NCBI RefSeq assembly: GCF_000815105.2
Contig: NZ_CP010310.2
Coordinates: 992,001 to 1,056,000 of the forward strand
Source: Pandoraea pulmonicola
GTDB taxonomy: Bacteria > Pseudomonadota > Gammaproteobacteria > Burkholderiales > Burkholderiaceae
Direction of reading: 5' to 3'
Length of the DNA stretch: 64,000 nucleotides
Position 1 is the stretch's first letter. Every line of letters begins with the position of its first letter. Shown in pieces: positions 49,185 through 60,581 of this stretch. Below the pieces are notes generated by a model. The model ran no database searches. It saw nothing but the letters and a program-made list of their open reading frames with translations, and was not told the DNA's origin. Position numbers and translations under genes: made by a program.

Positions 49185-49223
49185 TTTGCGTTCCTCTGGA
49201 GATCCAGTTCGTGAATCGTTGCG

Positions 49224-49928
49224 TTAGTTGTTCAGATTAAACCCGAAGGGCTTGGCCGCGGTGGTTTCCACGGCGCGGCCGTCCTTCATCGGGGGCGCAC
49301 AGCGCATCTTGTAGGCGGATTCGATGGCCGCTTTGTCGAGTCGGGGGAAACCGCTCGACTTGGTGATCTCGGCGCTCGTCACCCGGCCGTTCGGGCCGAT
49401 GACGACCCGCACCGTTGCCACGCCTTCCTCGCCGAGCCGGCGCGACTGGGCCGGATAGACGAGCGGCGGATCGGGGCACTCGACCTTGAGCCCTTCCACG
49501 CGTCCCGGCGGCGCGGCGGCGGGAGTGGGCGCGGGCGGTGCCGGCGGCGCAGGCGGTGCCGTGTCCTTCACGGGCTCGGCCGTCTGCTGCGGCGGCGCGA
49601 CCGGTTCGGCCTTCTGCGTAATCGCATTGTCGGGCTGAACGCGTGGTTTCGGCGGCGGCGGCGCGACCTTTGGCTTCGGCGGCTCGGGCGCGGGTTTGGG
49701 AGGCGCGGGCTGCGGAGGCGCGGCCTTTGGCTGCGGCGGGATGATCGTGGCGGAGAGGACTGTCGGAACAATCGTCGCCTGTTCGGGGTCGTTGCGCAGA
49801 TGCGACAAGCCGATCAGGGCGGCGAGGTGAACGACCACGATCGCCGCCGCCACCGCAATCGCGCGCGGCGACATTAACGGATCGCGGCTCGATAGGTTCG
49901 CGAGGGCGGTTGGGAGCACAGTCGACAT
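49224..49928 (-). CDS. tonB: Energy transducer TonB
   Basis: This 234-residue TonB has one N-terminal membrane helix (about 22-42), a long Pro/Lys/Ala-rich periplasmic spacer (about 65-145) and the C-terminal TonB domain with PLVYPAQSRRLGEEGVATVRVVIGPNGRV and the SSGFPRLDKAAIES helix. It is the first gene of tonB-exbB-exbD. No clear Fur box is visible in its upstream region. Confidence 0.95.
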   Translation of the reverse strand: MSTVLPTALANLSSRDPLMSPRAIAVAAAIVVVHLAALIGLSHLRNDPEQATIVPTVLSATIIPPQPKAAPPQPAPPKPAPEPPKPKVAPPPPKPRVQPDNAITQKAEPVAPPQQTAEPVKDTAPPAPPAPPAPTPAAAPPGRVEGLKVECPDPPLVYPAQSRRLGEEGVATVRVVIGPNGRVTSAEITKSSGFPRLDKAAIESAYKMRCAPPMKDGRAVETTAAKPFGFNLNN

Positions 49929-50025
49929 GATAACGGCTAGGGTACGCTAATTGCGGCGATGAACGGTGAGTGAAGCGCGGTGAGCGGAATCTCGAGGTTC
50001 GGATGGGCCGGACGTGCGATCAAAG

Positions 50026-50049
50026 GAAAACCGCGCCAAGGGGCGCGGT
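50026..50049 (-). terminator. Terminator after bfd/micro-ORF
   Basis: ACCGCGCC and GGCGCGGT form the stem, with TTTT following on the minus strand, just after the micro-ORF stop. Confidence 0.75.
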
Positions 50050-50087
50050 CGGCGAACATGGGGGTGAGTCAAAGACCGAACTGCCAC

Positions 50088-50150
50088 TCACCTTCGAAAC
50101 AGGAAAAACGATAAACATAACGTCGAGACAAAGGCAATCGTGAATTCCAT
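50088..50150 (-). CDS. Putative 20-residue membrane micropeptide
   Basis: A 20-codon ORF encodes a peptide that starts MEFTIAFVSTLC and ends FFLFRR, almost all of it a single membrane-spanning segment with a positive C-terminal end. A near-perfect Shine-Dalgarno (GGAGGTG) lies five bases before its ATG, and a terminator follows. I recognise no family. It lies 158 bp downstream of bfd and may share its iron-regulated transcript. Codon count is too low for statistical support. Confidence 0.45.
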   Translation of the reverse strand: MEFTIAFVSTLCLSFFLFRR

Positions 50151-50307
50151 CTGGCACCTCCAGGGGGGCGAGTCGCTGGCTGGCGCACGGCGTCGCAAGA
50201 CGCCTGGCTGGCTCGGTTGCCGTCGCGACGTGAGACACGACGACAGAAATCGAACGATGCACAACGAGGAGCGGCCCCGGGGCAGTCCCGGCTGACTCCG
50301 GGAGGGC

Positions 50308-50565
50308 TCAAGCGGCCAGCGCGAGCTCCCGCATGACGACTTCGGTCGTCGAGTTTTCGGTCTGGGCCGACTGGCAGCAGCCACCGCACGAGCGGCCGCA
50401 GCACGGCGTGGCACCCGAGACCATTTCCTGAACGTAAGGGCCGCACTTGCCGCAGCACAGGGCCACGCCGAGGTCGATCTGGAGATCTTCCATCGTGGTG
50501 GCGCCGGCGTCGAGACAGGCCTTGATCTGGCGCTCGGAGACGGATTTGCAGACGCAGACGATCAT
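50308..50565 (-). CDS. bfd: Bacterioferritin-associated ferredoxin with Cys-rich tail
   Basis: Bfd is a [2Fe-2S] ferredoxin that reduces bacterioferritin to release iron. The 85-residue protein opens MIVCVCKSVSERQIK and has the second Cys pair in CCGKCGPYV (about residues 38-46). It is about 20 residues longer than the usual 64, with an added segment rich in Cys (PCCGRSCGGCC). A Fur-box-like site precedes it, and bfr is nearby at 51715. Confidence 0.9.
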   Translation of the reverse strand: MIVCVCKSVSERQIKACLDAGATTMEDLQIDLGVALCCGKCGPYVQEMVSGATPCCGRSCGGCCQSAQTENSTTEVVMRELALAA

Positions 50566-50589
50566 GGTGAAAACGTCAAAATGTAACAC

Positions 50590-50608
50590 TAATGAGAATA
50601 ATTATTAT
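50590..50608 (-). promoter_or_regulatory. Fur box upstream of bfd
   Basis: The 19 bases TAATGAGAATAATTATTAT resemble the Fur consensus and lie 25 bp before the bfd start, so bfd should be expressed under iron starvation. Confidence 0.75.
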
Positions 50609-50721
50609 TTAAGTTCGGGCGTTTTGCAAGCGCCATCGACCTATTCCATGGTCCGCTCAGGGATATACCTGTGCCGTCCTGCGCGACAACCCGACCGGGA
50701 TTTCAGCGAGATTCAGCGGGA

Positions 50722-51591
50722 TCAAGCGGGAATGATGGGAAGGTTTGACGGCAGATCGAGCGTTGGCGGGCTTTCCGACGCGATCTCCACCGTTTGCACG
50801 CGGGGCGTGTCGGGGAGCAGGCGATCCGCCATCGTCTGCAGTGCCTCGGCGTTGGCCGTCGTGAACAGGCGCAAGTCGCCGCGTGCGGGAGCGTTGCCGG
50901 GCGTGGCGGGGGCTTCCAGGTCGTCCGCCTGCAGCCGGCGTTGGAGTTGGCGGGCGATGGCCGCGCCGGTGTCGACGAGCGTGAGGGCCGCGCCGAAACG
51001 CTGCTCGATGGCGGGGATCAGGAAGGGATAGTGCGTGCAGCCGAGCACGAGGGTGTCGGCGCCTTGCGCCACCATTGGCGTCACATAGCGATCGAGCAAC
51101 GCCATCACTTCGGGCGAATCGACGTCGCCTGCTTCGATTCGATCGACCAGTCCGATGCCGGGCTGGCAGAGAAAGCGCTGACCTTGCGCCGTATGGCGCG
51201 CCAGCAGATCGGCGAAACGGGTGCTGCGCAGGGTCGCCGCGGTCGCGAGGACGCCGATCACGCCGCTGCGCGATGCCGCCGCCGCGGGCTTGATGCCGGG
51301 CTCGACGCCGACGACTGGCCAGGGGGCGTCGGCGCGCAATGCCGCCACGCCGTGGGCGGTGGCCGTGTTGCAAGCGACGACAAGTGCCTTGGCGCCATGC
51401 TCGCGCAACCATCGGCCGATGGCGACGCTGCGCTGCTCGAGAAACGTATCGGAGCGCTCGCCGTAGGGGGCGAAGTGTGAATCGGCCACGTAGAGCAGCG
51501 ACTCGTGGGGGAGCAGGGCGCGTACGGCCTGCAGGACCGACAGGCCGCCGAGGCCGGAATCGAAGACGCCAATCGGCGCGTTGGAGGGCAT
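50722..51591 (-). CDS. murI: Glutamate racemase
   Basis: MurI makes D-glutamate for peptidoglycan. The 289-residue protein starts MPSNAPIGVFDSGLGGLSVL, with the first catalytic Cys in VVACNTATAHG and the second in LVLGCTHYPFLIPAIE. The start at 51591 fits the family; the frame upstream is not conserved. It follows the bfr terminator. Confidence 0.96.
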   Translation of the reverse strand: MPSNAPIGVFDSGLGGLSVLQAVRALLPHESLLYVADSHFAPYGERSDTFLEQRSVAIGRWLREHGAKALVVACNTATAHGVAALRADAPWPVVGVEPGIKPAAAASRSGVIGVLATAATLRSTRFADLLARHTAQGQRFLCQPGIGLVDRIEAGDVDSPEVMALLDRYVTPMVAQGADTLVLGCTHYPFLIPAIEQRFGAALTLVDTGAAIARQLQRRLQADDLEAPATPGNAPARGDLRLFTTANAEALQTMADRLLPDTPRVQTVEIASESPPTLDLPSNLPIIPA

Positions 51592-51593
51592 GG

Positions 51594-51625
51594 TAAATAA
51601 AAAAGGGCCGGCAAATGCCGGCCCC
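51594..51625 (-). terminator. Terminator after bfr
   Basis: GGGCCGGC pairs with GCCGGCCC around AAAT, with a T run on the minus strand. It lies between bfr and murI. Confidence 0.85.
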
Positions 51626-51714
51626 GAAATTCTAGCGCAAACCGTGTTGGCCGATTCGTCGAGACGAGGGCCGGGGGGATGCACCTGTTATGTGTCTTGT
51701 GGGGTGTGACGGGC

Positions 51715-52194
51715 TTATTCTTCGAACGACGCCATGCCCGACTGCTGGTAGTTCTGGAGACCGACCTTGCCGACCAGTTCGATTTGCGTCTCGAGCCAGT
51801 CGATGTGTTCTTCGGTGTCGTGCAGGATCTCGTTGAAGATCTCGCGCGAGACAAAGTCCTTCACGCTTTCGCAGTGCGCCACGCCTTCCTTGCAGGTCTT
51901 CTGCGACAGGTATTCGAGCTTCAGGTCGCATTGCAGGATCTCCTCGGTGTTCTCGCCGATGAGCAGCTTGTGCAGATCCTGCAGGTTCGGCAGGCCATCG
52001 AGCATGAAGATGCGTTCGATCAGCTTGTCGGCATGCTTCATCTCACCGATGGACTCGTCGTACTCGTGCTTGCCGAGCTTGTTGAGGCCCCAGTGGTTGT
52101 ACATGCGGGCGTGCAGAAAGTACTGGTTGATCGCCGTGAGCTCGTTGGTGAGCTGCGCGTTGAGGAGTTCGAGGACTTTCTTGTCGCCTTTCAT
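51715..52194 (-). CDS. bfr: Bacterioferritin
   Basis: Bfr is a 24-mer iron store with haem between subunits. The 159-residue protein has haem ligand Met52 and the ferroxidase residues Glu18, Glu51 and His54, with the second half of the site in [14 protein letters not shown]. It sits close to bfd, its reductase. Confidence 0.95.
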   Translation of the reverse strand: MKGDKKVLELLNAQLTNELTAINQYFLHARMYNHWGLNKLGKHEYDESIGEMKHADKLIERIFMLDGLPNLQDLHKLLIGENTEEILQCDLKLEYLSQKTCKEGVAHCESVKDFVSREIFNEILHDTEEHIDWLETQIELVGKVGLQNYQQSGMASFEE

Positions 52195-52338
52195 TTCGGA
52201 TCCCTGTGTATGCAGTTTGCAAGCCGTTGCAATGTAGCCGGAAAATCCCCGAAAGCCAAGCCCCGCAAGGCTTTTCGTGAACCGAGGTGCGAATGGTAAC
52301 GCGACCTATTCGCGATCACTTGTCGTGTTGCGTGGACG

Positions 52339-52365
52339 AAAAAAAGCCCGGCCGATGCCGGGCTT
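52339..52365 (-). terminator. Terminator after fumarase gene
   Basis: AAGCCCGGC pairs with GCCGGGCTT around CGAT, followed by a T run on the minus strand, 77 bp after the fumarase stop. Confidence 0.88.
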
Positions 52366-52441
52366 CGCACTGCGGGCGGGGCGTTGCGGCACGAGCGCAC
52401 CGCATCGATGTTCCGTTGATGCCCCGCCGATATCGCAGGTA

Positions 52442-53965
52442 TTACTCGGCGGCGACCGGAATCTTGCCGATCTTGGCCTGCCATTCCTTCGGGCCGGTCT
52501 GGTGCACCGACACGCCCGTCGAATCGACCGCCACCGTGACCGGCATGTCCTTGACGTCGAACTCGTAGATTGCTTCCATGCCGAGGTCTTCGAACGCCAG
52601 TACGCGCGCGGCGCGAATCGCCTTCGAGACGAGATAGGCGGCGCCGCCCACGGCCATCAGATACGCAGCCTTGTGCTTCTTGATCGCTTCGATAGCAGCC
52701 GGGCCACGTTCGGACTTGCCGATCATGACAGTGAGGCCCGTCTTCGAGAGCATCATGTCGGTGAACTTGTCCATGCGCGTGGACGTGGTCGGACCTGCCG
52801 GGCCGACGACTTCGTCGCGCACCGGATCGACCGGGCCGACGTAATAGATCGCGCGACCCTTGAAGTCGACCGGCAGCGGCTCGCCCTTGGCGATCATGTC
52901 GGCGATGCGCTTGTGTGCGGCGTCGCGACCGGTGAGCATCTTGCCCGAGAGCAGCAGCGTCTGACCCGGCTTCCAGCTCGCGACTTCTTCCGGCGTGAGG
53001 GCGTCGAGGTCGACGCGCTTGCTCGTCTCCGTGTTCGGCGCCCAGTGCACGTTCGGCCAGGCGTCGAGCGACGGTGCGGCCAGGAACGACGGTCCCGAGC
53101 CATCGAGCGTGAAGTGGGCGTGGCGCGTGGCGGCGCAGTTCGGGATCATCGCGACCGGCTTGGACGCGGCATGCGTCGGGTAGTCGAGAATCTTCACGTC
53201 GAGCACGGTGGCGAGGCCGCCTAGGCCCTGCGCGCCGATGCCGAGCGCGTTGACCTTCTCGAACAGTTCGATACGCAGCTCTTCGTTCCAGTTCTGCGGG
53301 CCGCGCTTGATCACGTCATGGATGTCGATCGGGTCCATGAGCGATTCCTTGGCGAGCACCATGGCCTTTTCCGCGGTGCCGCCGATGCCGATGCCGAGCA
53401 TGCCCGGCGGGCACCAGCCGGCGCCCATCGTGGGCACGGTCTTCACGACCCAGTCGACGATCGAATCGGACGGGTTGAGCATCACGAACTTCGACTTGTT
53501 CTCCGAGCCGCCGCCCTTGGCCGCGACCGTGATGTCGACCTTGTCGCCTTCCACGATTTCGTAGTGGATGACGGCGGGCGTGTTGTCCTTCGTGTTCTTG
53601 CGGCCGGCTTCGGGCGGCGCCACGATCGAGGCGCGCAGCACGTTGTCCGGGTGCATGTAGGCCTGGCGCACGCCTTCGTTGATCATGTCGGTGAGGCTGC
53701 GCTTGGCGTCCCAGCGCACGTTCATGCCGACCTTCACGAACACGGTCACGATGCCGGTGTCCTGGCACAGCGGGCGGCGGCCTTCGGCGCACATGCGGCT
53801 GTTGGTCAGGATCTGCGCGATCGCGTCGCGGGCGGCGGGGCTTTGCTCGGCCTCGTAGGCGCGGCCCAGTGCCTGGATGTAATCGTCCGGATGGTAGTAG
53901 CTGATGTACTGCAGGGCACCGGCGACGCTCTGAATGACGTCGTCTTCTTTAATGACGGTAGACAT
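52442..53965 (-). CDS. Fumarate hydratase, class I (iron-sulfur)
   Basis: This 507-residue enzyme interconverts fumarate and malate with an oxygen-sensitive [4Fe-4S] cluster. Cluster Cys candidates are in RRPLCQDTGIVTVF (about residue 61), IPNCAATRHAHFTLDG and WCPPGMLGIGIGGT. It is the class I FumA/FumB type, with both N- and C-terminal domains in one chain. It is unrelated to class II FumC. It overlaps nothing and is followed downstream by a terminator. Confidence 0.95.
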   Translation of the reverse strand: MSTVIKEDDVIQSVAGALQYISYYHPDDYIQALGRAYEAEQSPAARDAIAQILTNSRMCAEGRRPLCQDTGIVTVFVKVGMNVRWDAKRSLTDMINEGVRQAYMHPDNVLRASIVAPPEAGRKNTKDNTPAVIHYEIVEGDKVDITVAAKGGGSENKSKFVMLNPSDSIVDWVVKTVPTMGAGWCPPGMLGIGIGGTAEKAMVLAKESLMDPIDIHDVIKRGPQNWNEELRIELFEKVNALGIGAQGLGGLATVLDVKILDYPTHAASKPVAMIPNCAATRHAHFTLDGSGPSFLAAPSLDAWPNVHWAPNTETSKRVDLDALTPEEVASWKPGQTLLLSGKMLTGRDAAHKRIADMIAKGEPLPVDFKGRAIYYVGPVDPVRDEVVGPAGPTTSTRMDKFTDMMLSKTGLTVMIGKSERGPAAIEAIKKHKAAYLMAVGGAAYLVSKAIRAARVLAFEDLGMEAIYEFDVKDMPVTVAVDSTGVSVHQTGPKEWQAKIGKIPVAAE

Positions 53966-53980
53966 GAAACGGCTCTCGAC

Positions 53981-54553
53981 TTAGTGGGGACTGGTATTTG
54001 TAATGACGTGCGGGCTTGCGTACGTCGGCGCATGGCTGTCGTTGGTCATCTTGTTGACCACGGCCATCACGACGGCGGAAAGCAGGAAGGCGCAGTGAAT
54101 GATCACTTGCCACATGATCGTGTGCGGCGTTTGCTGGGCCGCGTCGATGAACGTCTTGAGCAGATGGATCGACGAAATGCTGATGAGCGCCATCGACAGT
54201 TTCACCTTGAGCACGCCGGCGTTCACATGATCGAGCCACTCGGGCTCGTCCGGGTGGCCTTCCACGCCCAGGCGCGAGACGAACGTCTCGTAGCCGCCGA
54301 TGATCACCATGATCAGCAGGTTCGAGATCATCACCACGTCGATGAGACCGAGCACGACGAGCATGATCTGCGTTTCGTCGAACGTTGTGGCGTGAGTGAT
54401 CAGGTGAAAGAGTTCGACGAGGAACTTGTAGACGTAGACGCCCTGGGCGGCGATCAGGCCCAGATACAGCGGCAGTTGCAGCCAGCGGCTGAAGAAGATG
54501 ACGCGGGGCAGGGGGCGCATCGGCGCGGCGGACGGGCGGCCGGGAGTCGACAT
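53981..54553 (-). CDS. YqhA family membrane protein
   Basis: This 190-residue protein (TIGR00645/YqhA family) has four membrane helices with [49 protein letters not shown] and a conserved [13 protein letters not shown] segment. Function is unknown. It lies 15 bp upstream of the fumarase gene on the same strand, so they may be co-transcribed. Confidence 0.9.
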   Translation of the reverse strand: MSTPGRPSAAPMRPLPRVIFFSRWLQLPLYLGLIAAQGVYVYKFLVELFHLITHATTFDETQIMLVVLGLIDVVMISNLLIMVIIGGYETFVSRLGVEGHPDEPEWLDHVNAGVLKVKLSMALISISSIHLLKTFIDAAQQTPHTIMWQVIIHCAFLLSAVVMAVVNKMTNDSHAPTYASPHVITNTSPH

Positions 54554-54745
54554 GGCTATCTTGGTGGGGGCAAAAGCCTGCGCCCGAAGCCGCAGGCTGG
54601 AGTTATCAACGCACTAACACTACGCAAACATCACGCAAACCAGACATGGTGCAGGGTGTCGCCCTGCACGTCGCGGATTCGGGGCGCGAAATCCGGCATG
54701 GCCGGCATTTTACAACGTCTTGCCGTCGGGGCTGCGTTCCACCAT

Positions 54746-55747
54746 TCAGTCCCGGCTCCGCAACAGGGTCTTGCGCGTTGCGGCGGGCGGCAGTGCGGCC
54801 AGGATGATGCCGGCGACCGTCAGGGCGAGGGCGGCGCCTTGGGCGATGGTCAGACGCTCGCCCAGGAAGATCACCCCATAGGCGGTCGCCGCGACCGGCA
54901 CCATGGCCGTGAAGACGCCCGCGAGCTGCGCGCTCACGTGACGGATGCCGCGCATCCACAGGAAGAACGAGAAGACGCTCGCGGCCAGTCCGTACCAGAC
55001 GATGAGCGCCCAGTGCCCGGGCGTGAGCGCCGCGTAATCCACGCTCATCAGTCCGATGAGTCCGAACGGCAGCATCATCGCGCCGCCGAGCAGGTGCGTG
55101 TAGGCGCAGATGTCGATGGCGGGGAGTTCGGCGGCCAGGCGCTTCGAGACGATCACGTAGATCCCTTCGCAGAGCACGGCGCCCAGCACGAGGGCGTTAC
55201 CGAGCCAGGCGTTGCCGGCGTCTGCCGCGCCGGCGGCACCGTGGCTGTCGCCGCGCGAGACGTTGAGCAGCGCGACGCCGGCGATGGCCAGCGCGATGCT
55301 CACCAGGGTGCGCCGCGACGGATGTTCGCGCAGCACGGCCCAGGAGAGCAGCGCGACGCAGGCGGGCAGCGTGGCGGTGATCACGCCGGCGGCGGTGGCC
55401 GTCGTCATGCGCACGCCAGAGAGCATGAGCAGCGTGAAGAGGAACGTGCCGAAGAACGTCTGCACGAACAGGTGCAGCCACTGCGTGCGTGTGACGCGTC
55501 GCATCGCCGCGGGCCGGTAGCGTGGCGCGAGTGCGATCACGGCGACGATGAAACGCCACAGGGCGAAGGCGGCCACGGGCATGACGGCGACCATCGTCTT
55601 GCCGATGCCGACGTTGGCGCCGACGATCGTCATGGCGAGCGCGAGGGCGAAACTGGGGAAGCGGGCGAACAGGCGATCCGAGCGCGATGGCGCGGGGGCG
55701 GCGGTCGCGTCTGCCGGGGTCGATTGCGGCGAAGATGTCGAATTCAC
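54746..55747 (-). CDS. EamA/DMT family transporter
   Basis: This protein (about 333 residues) has ten hydrophobic helices arranged as two EamA repeats, with FVQTFFGTFLFTLLMLSGVRMTTATAAGVITATLPACVAL and a second repeat ending AQGAALALTVAGIILAAL. Such permeases export amino acids or other small metabolites. I chose GTG 55747 as start; other starts upstream in the frame have non-coding-like codons. The substrate is unknown. Confidence 0.85.
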   Translation of the reverse strand: MNSTSSPQSTPADATAAPAPSRSDRLFARFPSFALALAMTIVGANVGIGKTMVAVMPVAAFALWRFIVAVIALAPRYRPAAMRRVTRTQWLHLFVQTFFGTFLFTLLMLSGVRMTTATAAGVITATLPACVALLSWAVLREHPSRRTLVSIALAIAGVALLNVSRGDSHGAAGAADAGNAWLGNALVLGAVLCEGIYVIVSKRLAAELPAIDICAYTHLLGGAMMLPFGLIGLMSVDYAALTPGHWALIVWYGLAASVFSFFLWMRGIRHVSAQLAGVFTAMVPVAATAYGVIFLGERLTIAQGAALALTVAGIILAALPPAATRKTLLRSRD

Positions 55748-55992
55748 GGGCGCTCCGGGCGATTCCGGGGTGGCGGGACAGAGGGGATGCGGGTAGGATT
55801 GTAGCGAATAGGCCACACTTGGGGGGGCATTGCGGCGACGGGCTTCGCGTGAGTCCCGCACGTGAGACGCGCAAGGTGCGTGCACTAGTGTAAGGCGTTA
55901 GTAAGTCGCTCGTCTTAATGTCACGTCAGCGATTTGTTTTGGCTTGATTGCAATCGTTTTAGTTTTTGCAAATCCATAAGAGGGGACAACTC

Positions 55993-57975
<1,983 letters not shown>

Positions 57976-58009
57976 ACACGATAGGCGCACGGCCCGGCTC
58001 CCGGCTGCC

Positions 58010-58480
58010 ATGGAGAAACGTTCGCAGACCGGTGGGCGCGGCGCGGCGGGCACGACGTCGGCCGCGGCGGTGGCCGGCGAGTCCCCGGCCGACGTCGACT
58101 GGCACGGCGCGGCGGCGGAAATCGCCGTGCGCCATTGGCGTCGCACCTTGTGGCTCGTCGCGGTGCTGATGGTGATCGGCTTCGTGGTGACGTTCGTGCC
58201 GCAGTTCTGGGCGCGCGAATGGGCCGGGGTGCGTTTCGCCGGATGGCCGTTGCCGTTCTACATGGGCGCGCAGGGTTCGATCCTGACGGACATCGGCCTG
58301 ATCGTCGTCTACGCGCTGGTGCAGCGGATCAACGATGCGCGTTACCGGCGCGAGTTGCATGCGTTGCGCGATGCGCGCCGCAACAGTCTTGGCCTCGACG
58401 ACGAGGCTGCCGGCGACACGGCGCCCGCGACCTTTCGCAGCGCTTCCTCTCGCGCCGTTTCGGCGCCCAACTTCCGATGA
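58010..58480 (+). CDS. DUF4212 domain-containing protein (symporter small subunit)
   Basis: This 156-residue protein has two membrane helices (about 45-66 and 84-106) and the DUF4212 pattern HWRRTLWLVAVLMVIGFVVTFVPQFWARE...GWPLPFYMGAQGSI. It resembles small subunits that accompany sodium:solute symporters of the VC_2705 type, here directly before the symporter with an ATGA overlap. The N- and C-terminal tails (about 40 residues each) are longer than usual. Confidence 0.88.
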   Translation: MEKRSQTGGRGAAGTTSAAAVAGESPADVDWHGAAAEIAVRHWRRTLWLVAVLMVIGFVVTFVPQFWAREWAGVRFAGWPLPFYMGAQGSILTDIGLIVVYALVQRINDARYRRELHALRDARRNSLGLDDEAAGDTAPATFRSASSRAVSAPNFR

Positions 58481-60495
58481 GTTTCACCCGCAGGCTGCTG
58501 CGTTACTACCTCTATTACACGGCCGGCTTTCTTGCGTTCGTGTTGATGATCGGTTTGCTCGAGCGGGTCAATGGTCCGGGCGTGTGGATCGGCTATGCGT
58601 TCCTGTTCGTGACGATTGCCGTCTATGCGGTGATCGGCCTGATTTCGCGGACCTCGGATGCGACGGAGTACTACGTCGCAGGCCGACGCGTGCCGCCGAT
58701 GTTCAACGGAATGGCGTGTGCTGCCGACTGGATGAGCGCGGCGTCGTTCATGGGGTTGGCGGGTTCGTTGTACGTCTCGGGCTACGACGGCCTGGCGTAC
58801 GTCATGGGGTGGACCGGCGGGTACTGCCTGGTGGCGTTTCTGCTGGCGCCGTATTTGCGCAAGATGGGGCGGTACACGGTGCCGGACTTTCTGGGCACGC
58901 GGTATGACAGCAATGTGGTGCGGGCGCTGGGCGTCTTCTCGACGATCCTGTGTTCGTTCGTCTATCTCGTCGCGCAGATTCAGGGGGTGGGGCTGATTGC
59001 GTCGCGCTTCATCGGCGTGGAGTTCACCATCGGGATCTTCTTCGGGCTGGCGGGCATTCTGGTGTGCTCGTTCCTTGGGGGGATGCGCGCGGTCACTTGG
59101 ACGCAGGTGGCGCAGTACATCATCATGATCACGGCGTTTCTGCTGCCCACGGCGATGATCGGTCACCAGACGGGCAACGGCTGGTTTCCGCAGTTCACCT
59201 ACGGGCAGGCGCTCGCCAAGGTGGAGGCGTTGGAGCGCGAGATTCAGCAGTCGGTGCCCGAGCGCGAGGTGCGCGACTACTACCGGGAGCAGGCCGAGCA
59301 GATGCAGCGGCGGCTCGACGGGCTGCCGGACAGCTTCTACAGCGAGCGGGCGGAGCTGGAGCGGCAGTTGCTCGACACGAAGCGTCGCAACGGGCCGTTG
59401 CGCGACGTGAAGGTGCTGGAGATGAAGCTCGAGGCGTTTCCGCGCGATGTGGGCGAGGCGCAGACGCAGTGGCTCGAGATGCGCAATCAGTATGCGGAGC
59501 GCAGCGAGCCGCCGCATGCGATGACCGATCCGTTCCCGGCGCACGACGACACGACGCGCGGCGCGCAGCGCCTGAACTTCCTGTTGTTGATGGTGTGCTT
59601 GATGATCGGCACGGCGAGTTTGCCGCACATCCTGACGCGATACGGCACGACGGAGACGGTGCAGGGCGCACGCAGTTCGGTGGGATGGACGTTGTTCTTC
59701 GTGGCGTTGTTGTATGTGAGCGCACCGGCGTTGGCGGTGATGCTCAAGTACGACGTGCTGCTGCATCTCGTGGGGGCGCGCTACGACAATTTGCCGGGGT
59801 GGGTGACGCAGTGGCGGCATGCGACGCCGGTGCAGCTCGACATTGCGGACGTCTATCGTGACGGGGTTGTGCAGTGGGGCGAGATCTGGATGCAGCCGGA
59901 CATGCTGGTGCTGGCGGGGCCGGAGATCGCGGGCTTGCCGTATGTGATTTCGGGGTTGGTGGCGGCGGGGGCGTTGGCGGCGGTGTTGTCGACGGCGGAC
60001 GGGTTGTTGCTGACGATTGCGAACGCGTTGTCGCACGACGTGTACTTCCACATGATCGACCGGAGCGCGTCGAGCCAGAAGCGGGTGACGACGTCGAAGA
60101 TTCTGTTGTTGTGCGTGGCGATGTTCGCGTCGTATGTGACGTCGCTGAAGTTGGGGAACATCTTGTTCCTGGTGGGGGCGGCGTTTTCGTTGGCGGCGTC
60201 GTGTCTGTTTCCGGCGTTGGTGCTGGGGGTGTTCTGGAAGGGGACGACCCGTTTGGGCGCGACGGCGGGGATGGTGAGCGGGTTGCTGGTGTGTGTGTAC
60301 TACATCATGACGACGTATCCGTTCTTCACACGGCTGACGGGCTTCGCGGGGACTCGGTGGTGGGGCGTGGACCCGATCGCTGCGGGGGCGTTCGGGGTGC
60401 CGGTGGGATTTGCGGTGGCGATCCTTTTCAGCTTGCTGGGCGGCCCCGGGAGCGAGCGCGACAGGCATCTGGTGGACCATCTACGCCGCCCGTGA
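58477..60495 (+). CDS. Sodium:solute symporter, VC_2705 family (cation/acetate symporter-like)
   Basis: This 672-residue transporter has the SSF fold (ATEYYVAGRRVPPMFNGMACAADWMSAASFMGLAG) with about 13 helices. A polar insert of about 130 residues (about 245-365; KVEALEREIQQSVPEREVRD...) rich in coiled-coil residues sits between helices, as in long members of this family. The acs neighbour suggests acetate or another short carboxylate as substrate. The last ~700 bp of the gene have strongly G-rich codons (TTG, GTG, GGG), unlike the upstream half. Confidence 0.9.
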   Translation: MSFTRRLLRYYLYYTAGFLAFVLMIGLLERVNGPGVWIGYAFLFVTIAVYAVIGLISRTSDATEYYVAGRRVPPMFNGMACAADWMSAASFMGLAGSLYVSGYDGLAYVMGWTGGYCLVAFLLAPYLRKMGRYTVPDFLGTRYDSNVVRALGVFSTILCSFVYLVAQIQGVGLIASRFIGVEFTIGIFFGLAGILVCSFLGGMRAVTWTQVAQYIIMITAFLLPTAMIGHQTGNGWFPQFTYGQALAKVEALEREIQQSVPEREVRDYYREQAEQMQRRLDGLPDSFYSERAELERQLLDTKRRNGPLRDVKVLEMKLEAFPRDVGEAQTQWLEMRNQYAERSEPPHAMTDPFPAHDDTTRGAQRLNFLLLMVCLMIGTASLPHILTRYGTTETVQGARSSVGWTLFFVALLYVSAPALAVMLKYDVLLHLVGARYDNLPGWVTQWRHATPVQLDIADVYRDGVVQWGEIWMQPDMLVLAGPEIAGLPYVISGLVAAGALAAVLSTADGLLLTIANALSHDVYFHMIDRSASSQKRVTTSKILLLCVAMFASYVTSLKLGNILFLVGAAFSLAASCLFPALVLGVFWKGTTRLGATAGMVSGLLVCVYYIMTTYPFFTRLTGFAGTRWWGVDPIAAGAFGVPVGFAVAILFSLLGGPGSERDRHLVDHLRRP

Positions 60496-60563
60496 GGGCG
60501 GGGCGCGGAAGAAATTTTGAGGGGCGCGGCACGAAGGGGTATGAGATGTCGCCGACGATCTGC

Positions 60564-60569
60564 TATAAT
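60564..60569 (+). promoter_or_regulatory. -10 box of the tRNA-Ser gene
   Basis: TATAAT lies 12 bp before the tRNA 5' end. A matching -35 is not clear. Confidence 0.5.
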
Positions 60570-60581
60570 TCGCGACCTTCA

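Larger units (their letters stand above)
49929..50307. other. Gap between tonB and bfd with a micro-ORF and terminator
   Basis: This 379-bp region on the minus strand holds a 20-codon ORF (50088-50150) and a terminator (50026-50049). The rest has no coding character; it must also contain the tonB promoter. Confidence 0.45.

Noticed and set aside
49929..49980. Fur box before tonB
   Set aside because: No sequence close to the Fur consensus was seen there, unlike before hemP and bfd.
58342..60480. 712-codon minus-strand frame opposite the symporter
   Set aside because: It is rich in His/Arg/Gln as expected of a shadow frame and has no domain resemblance; the plus-strand symporter is certain.
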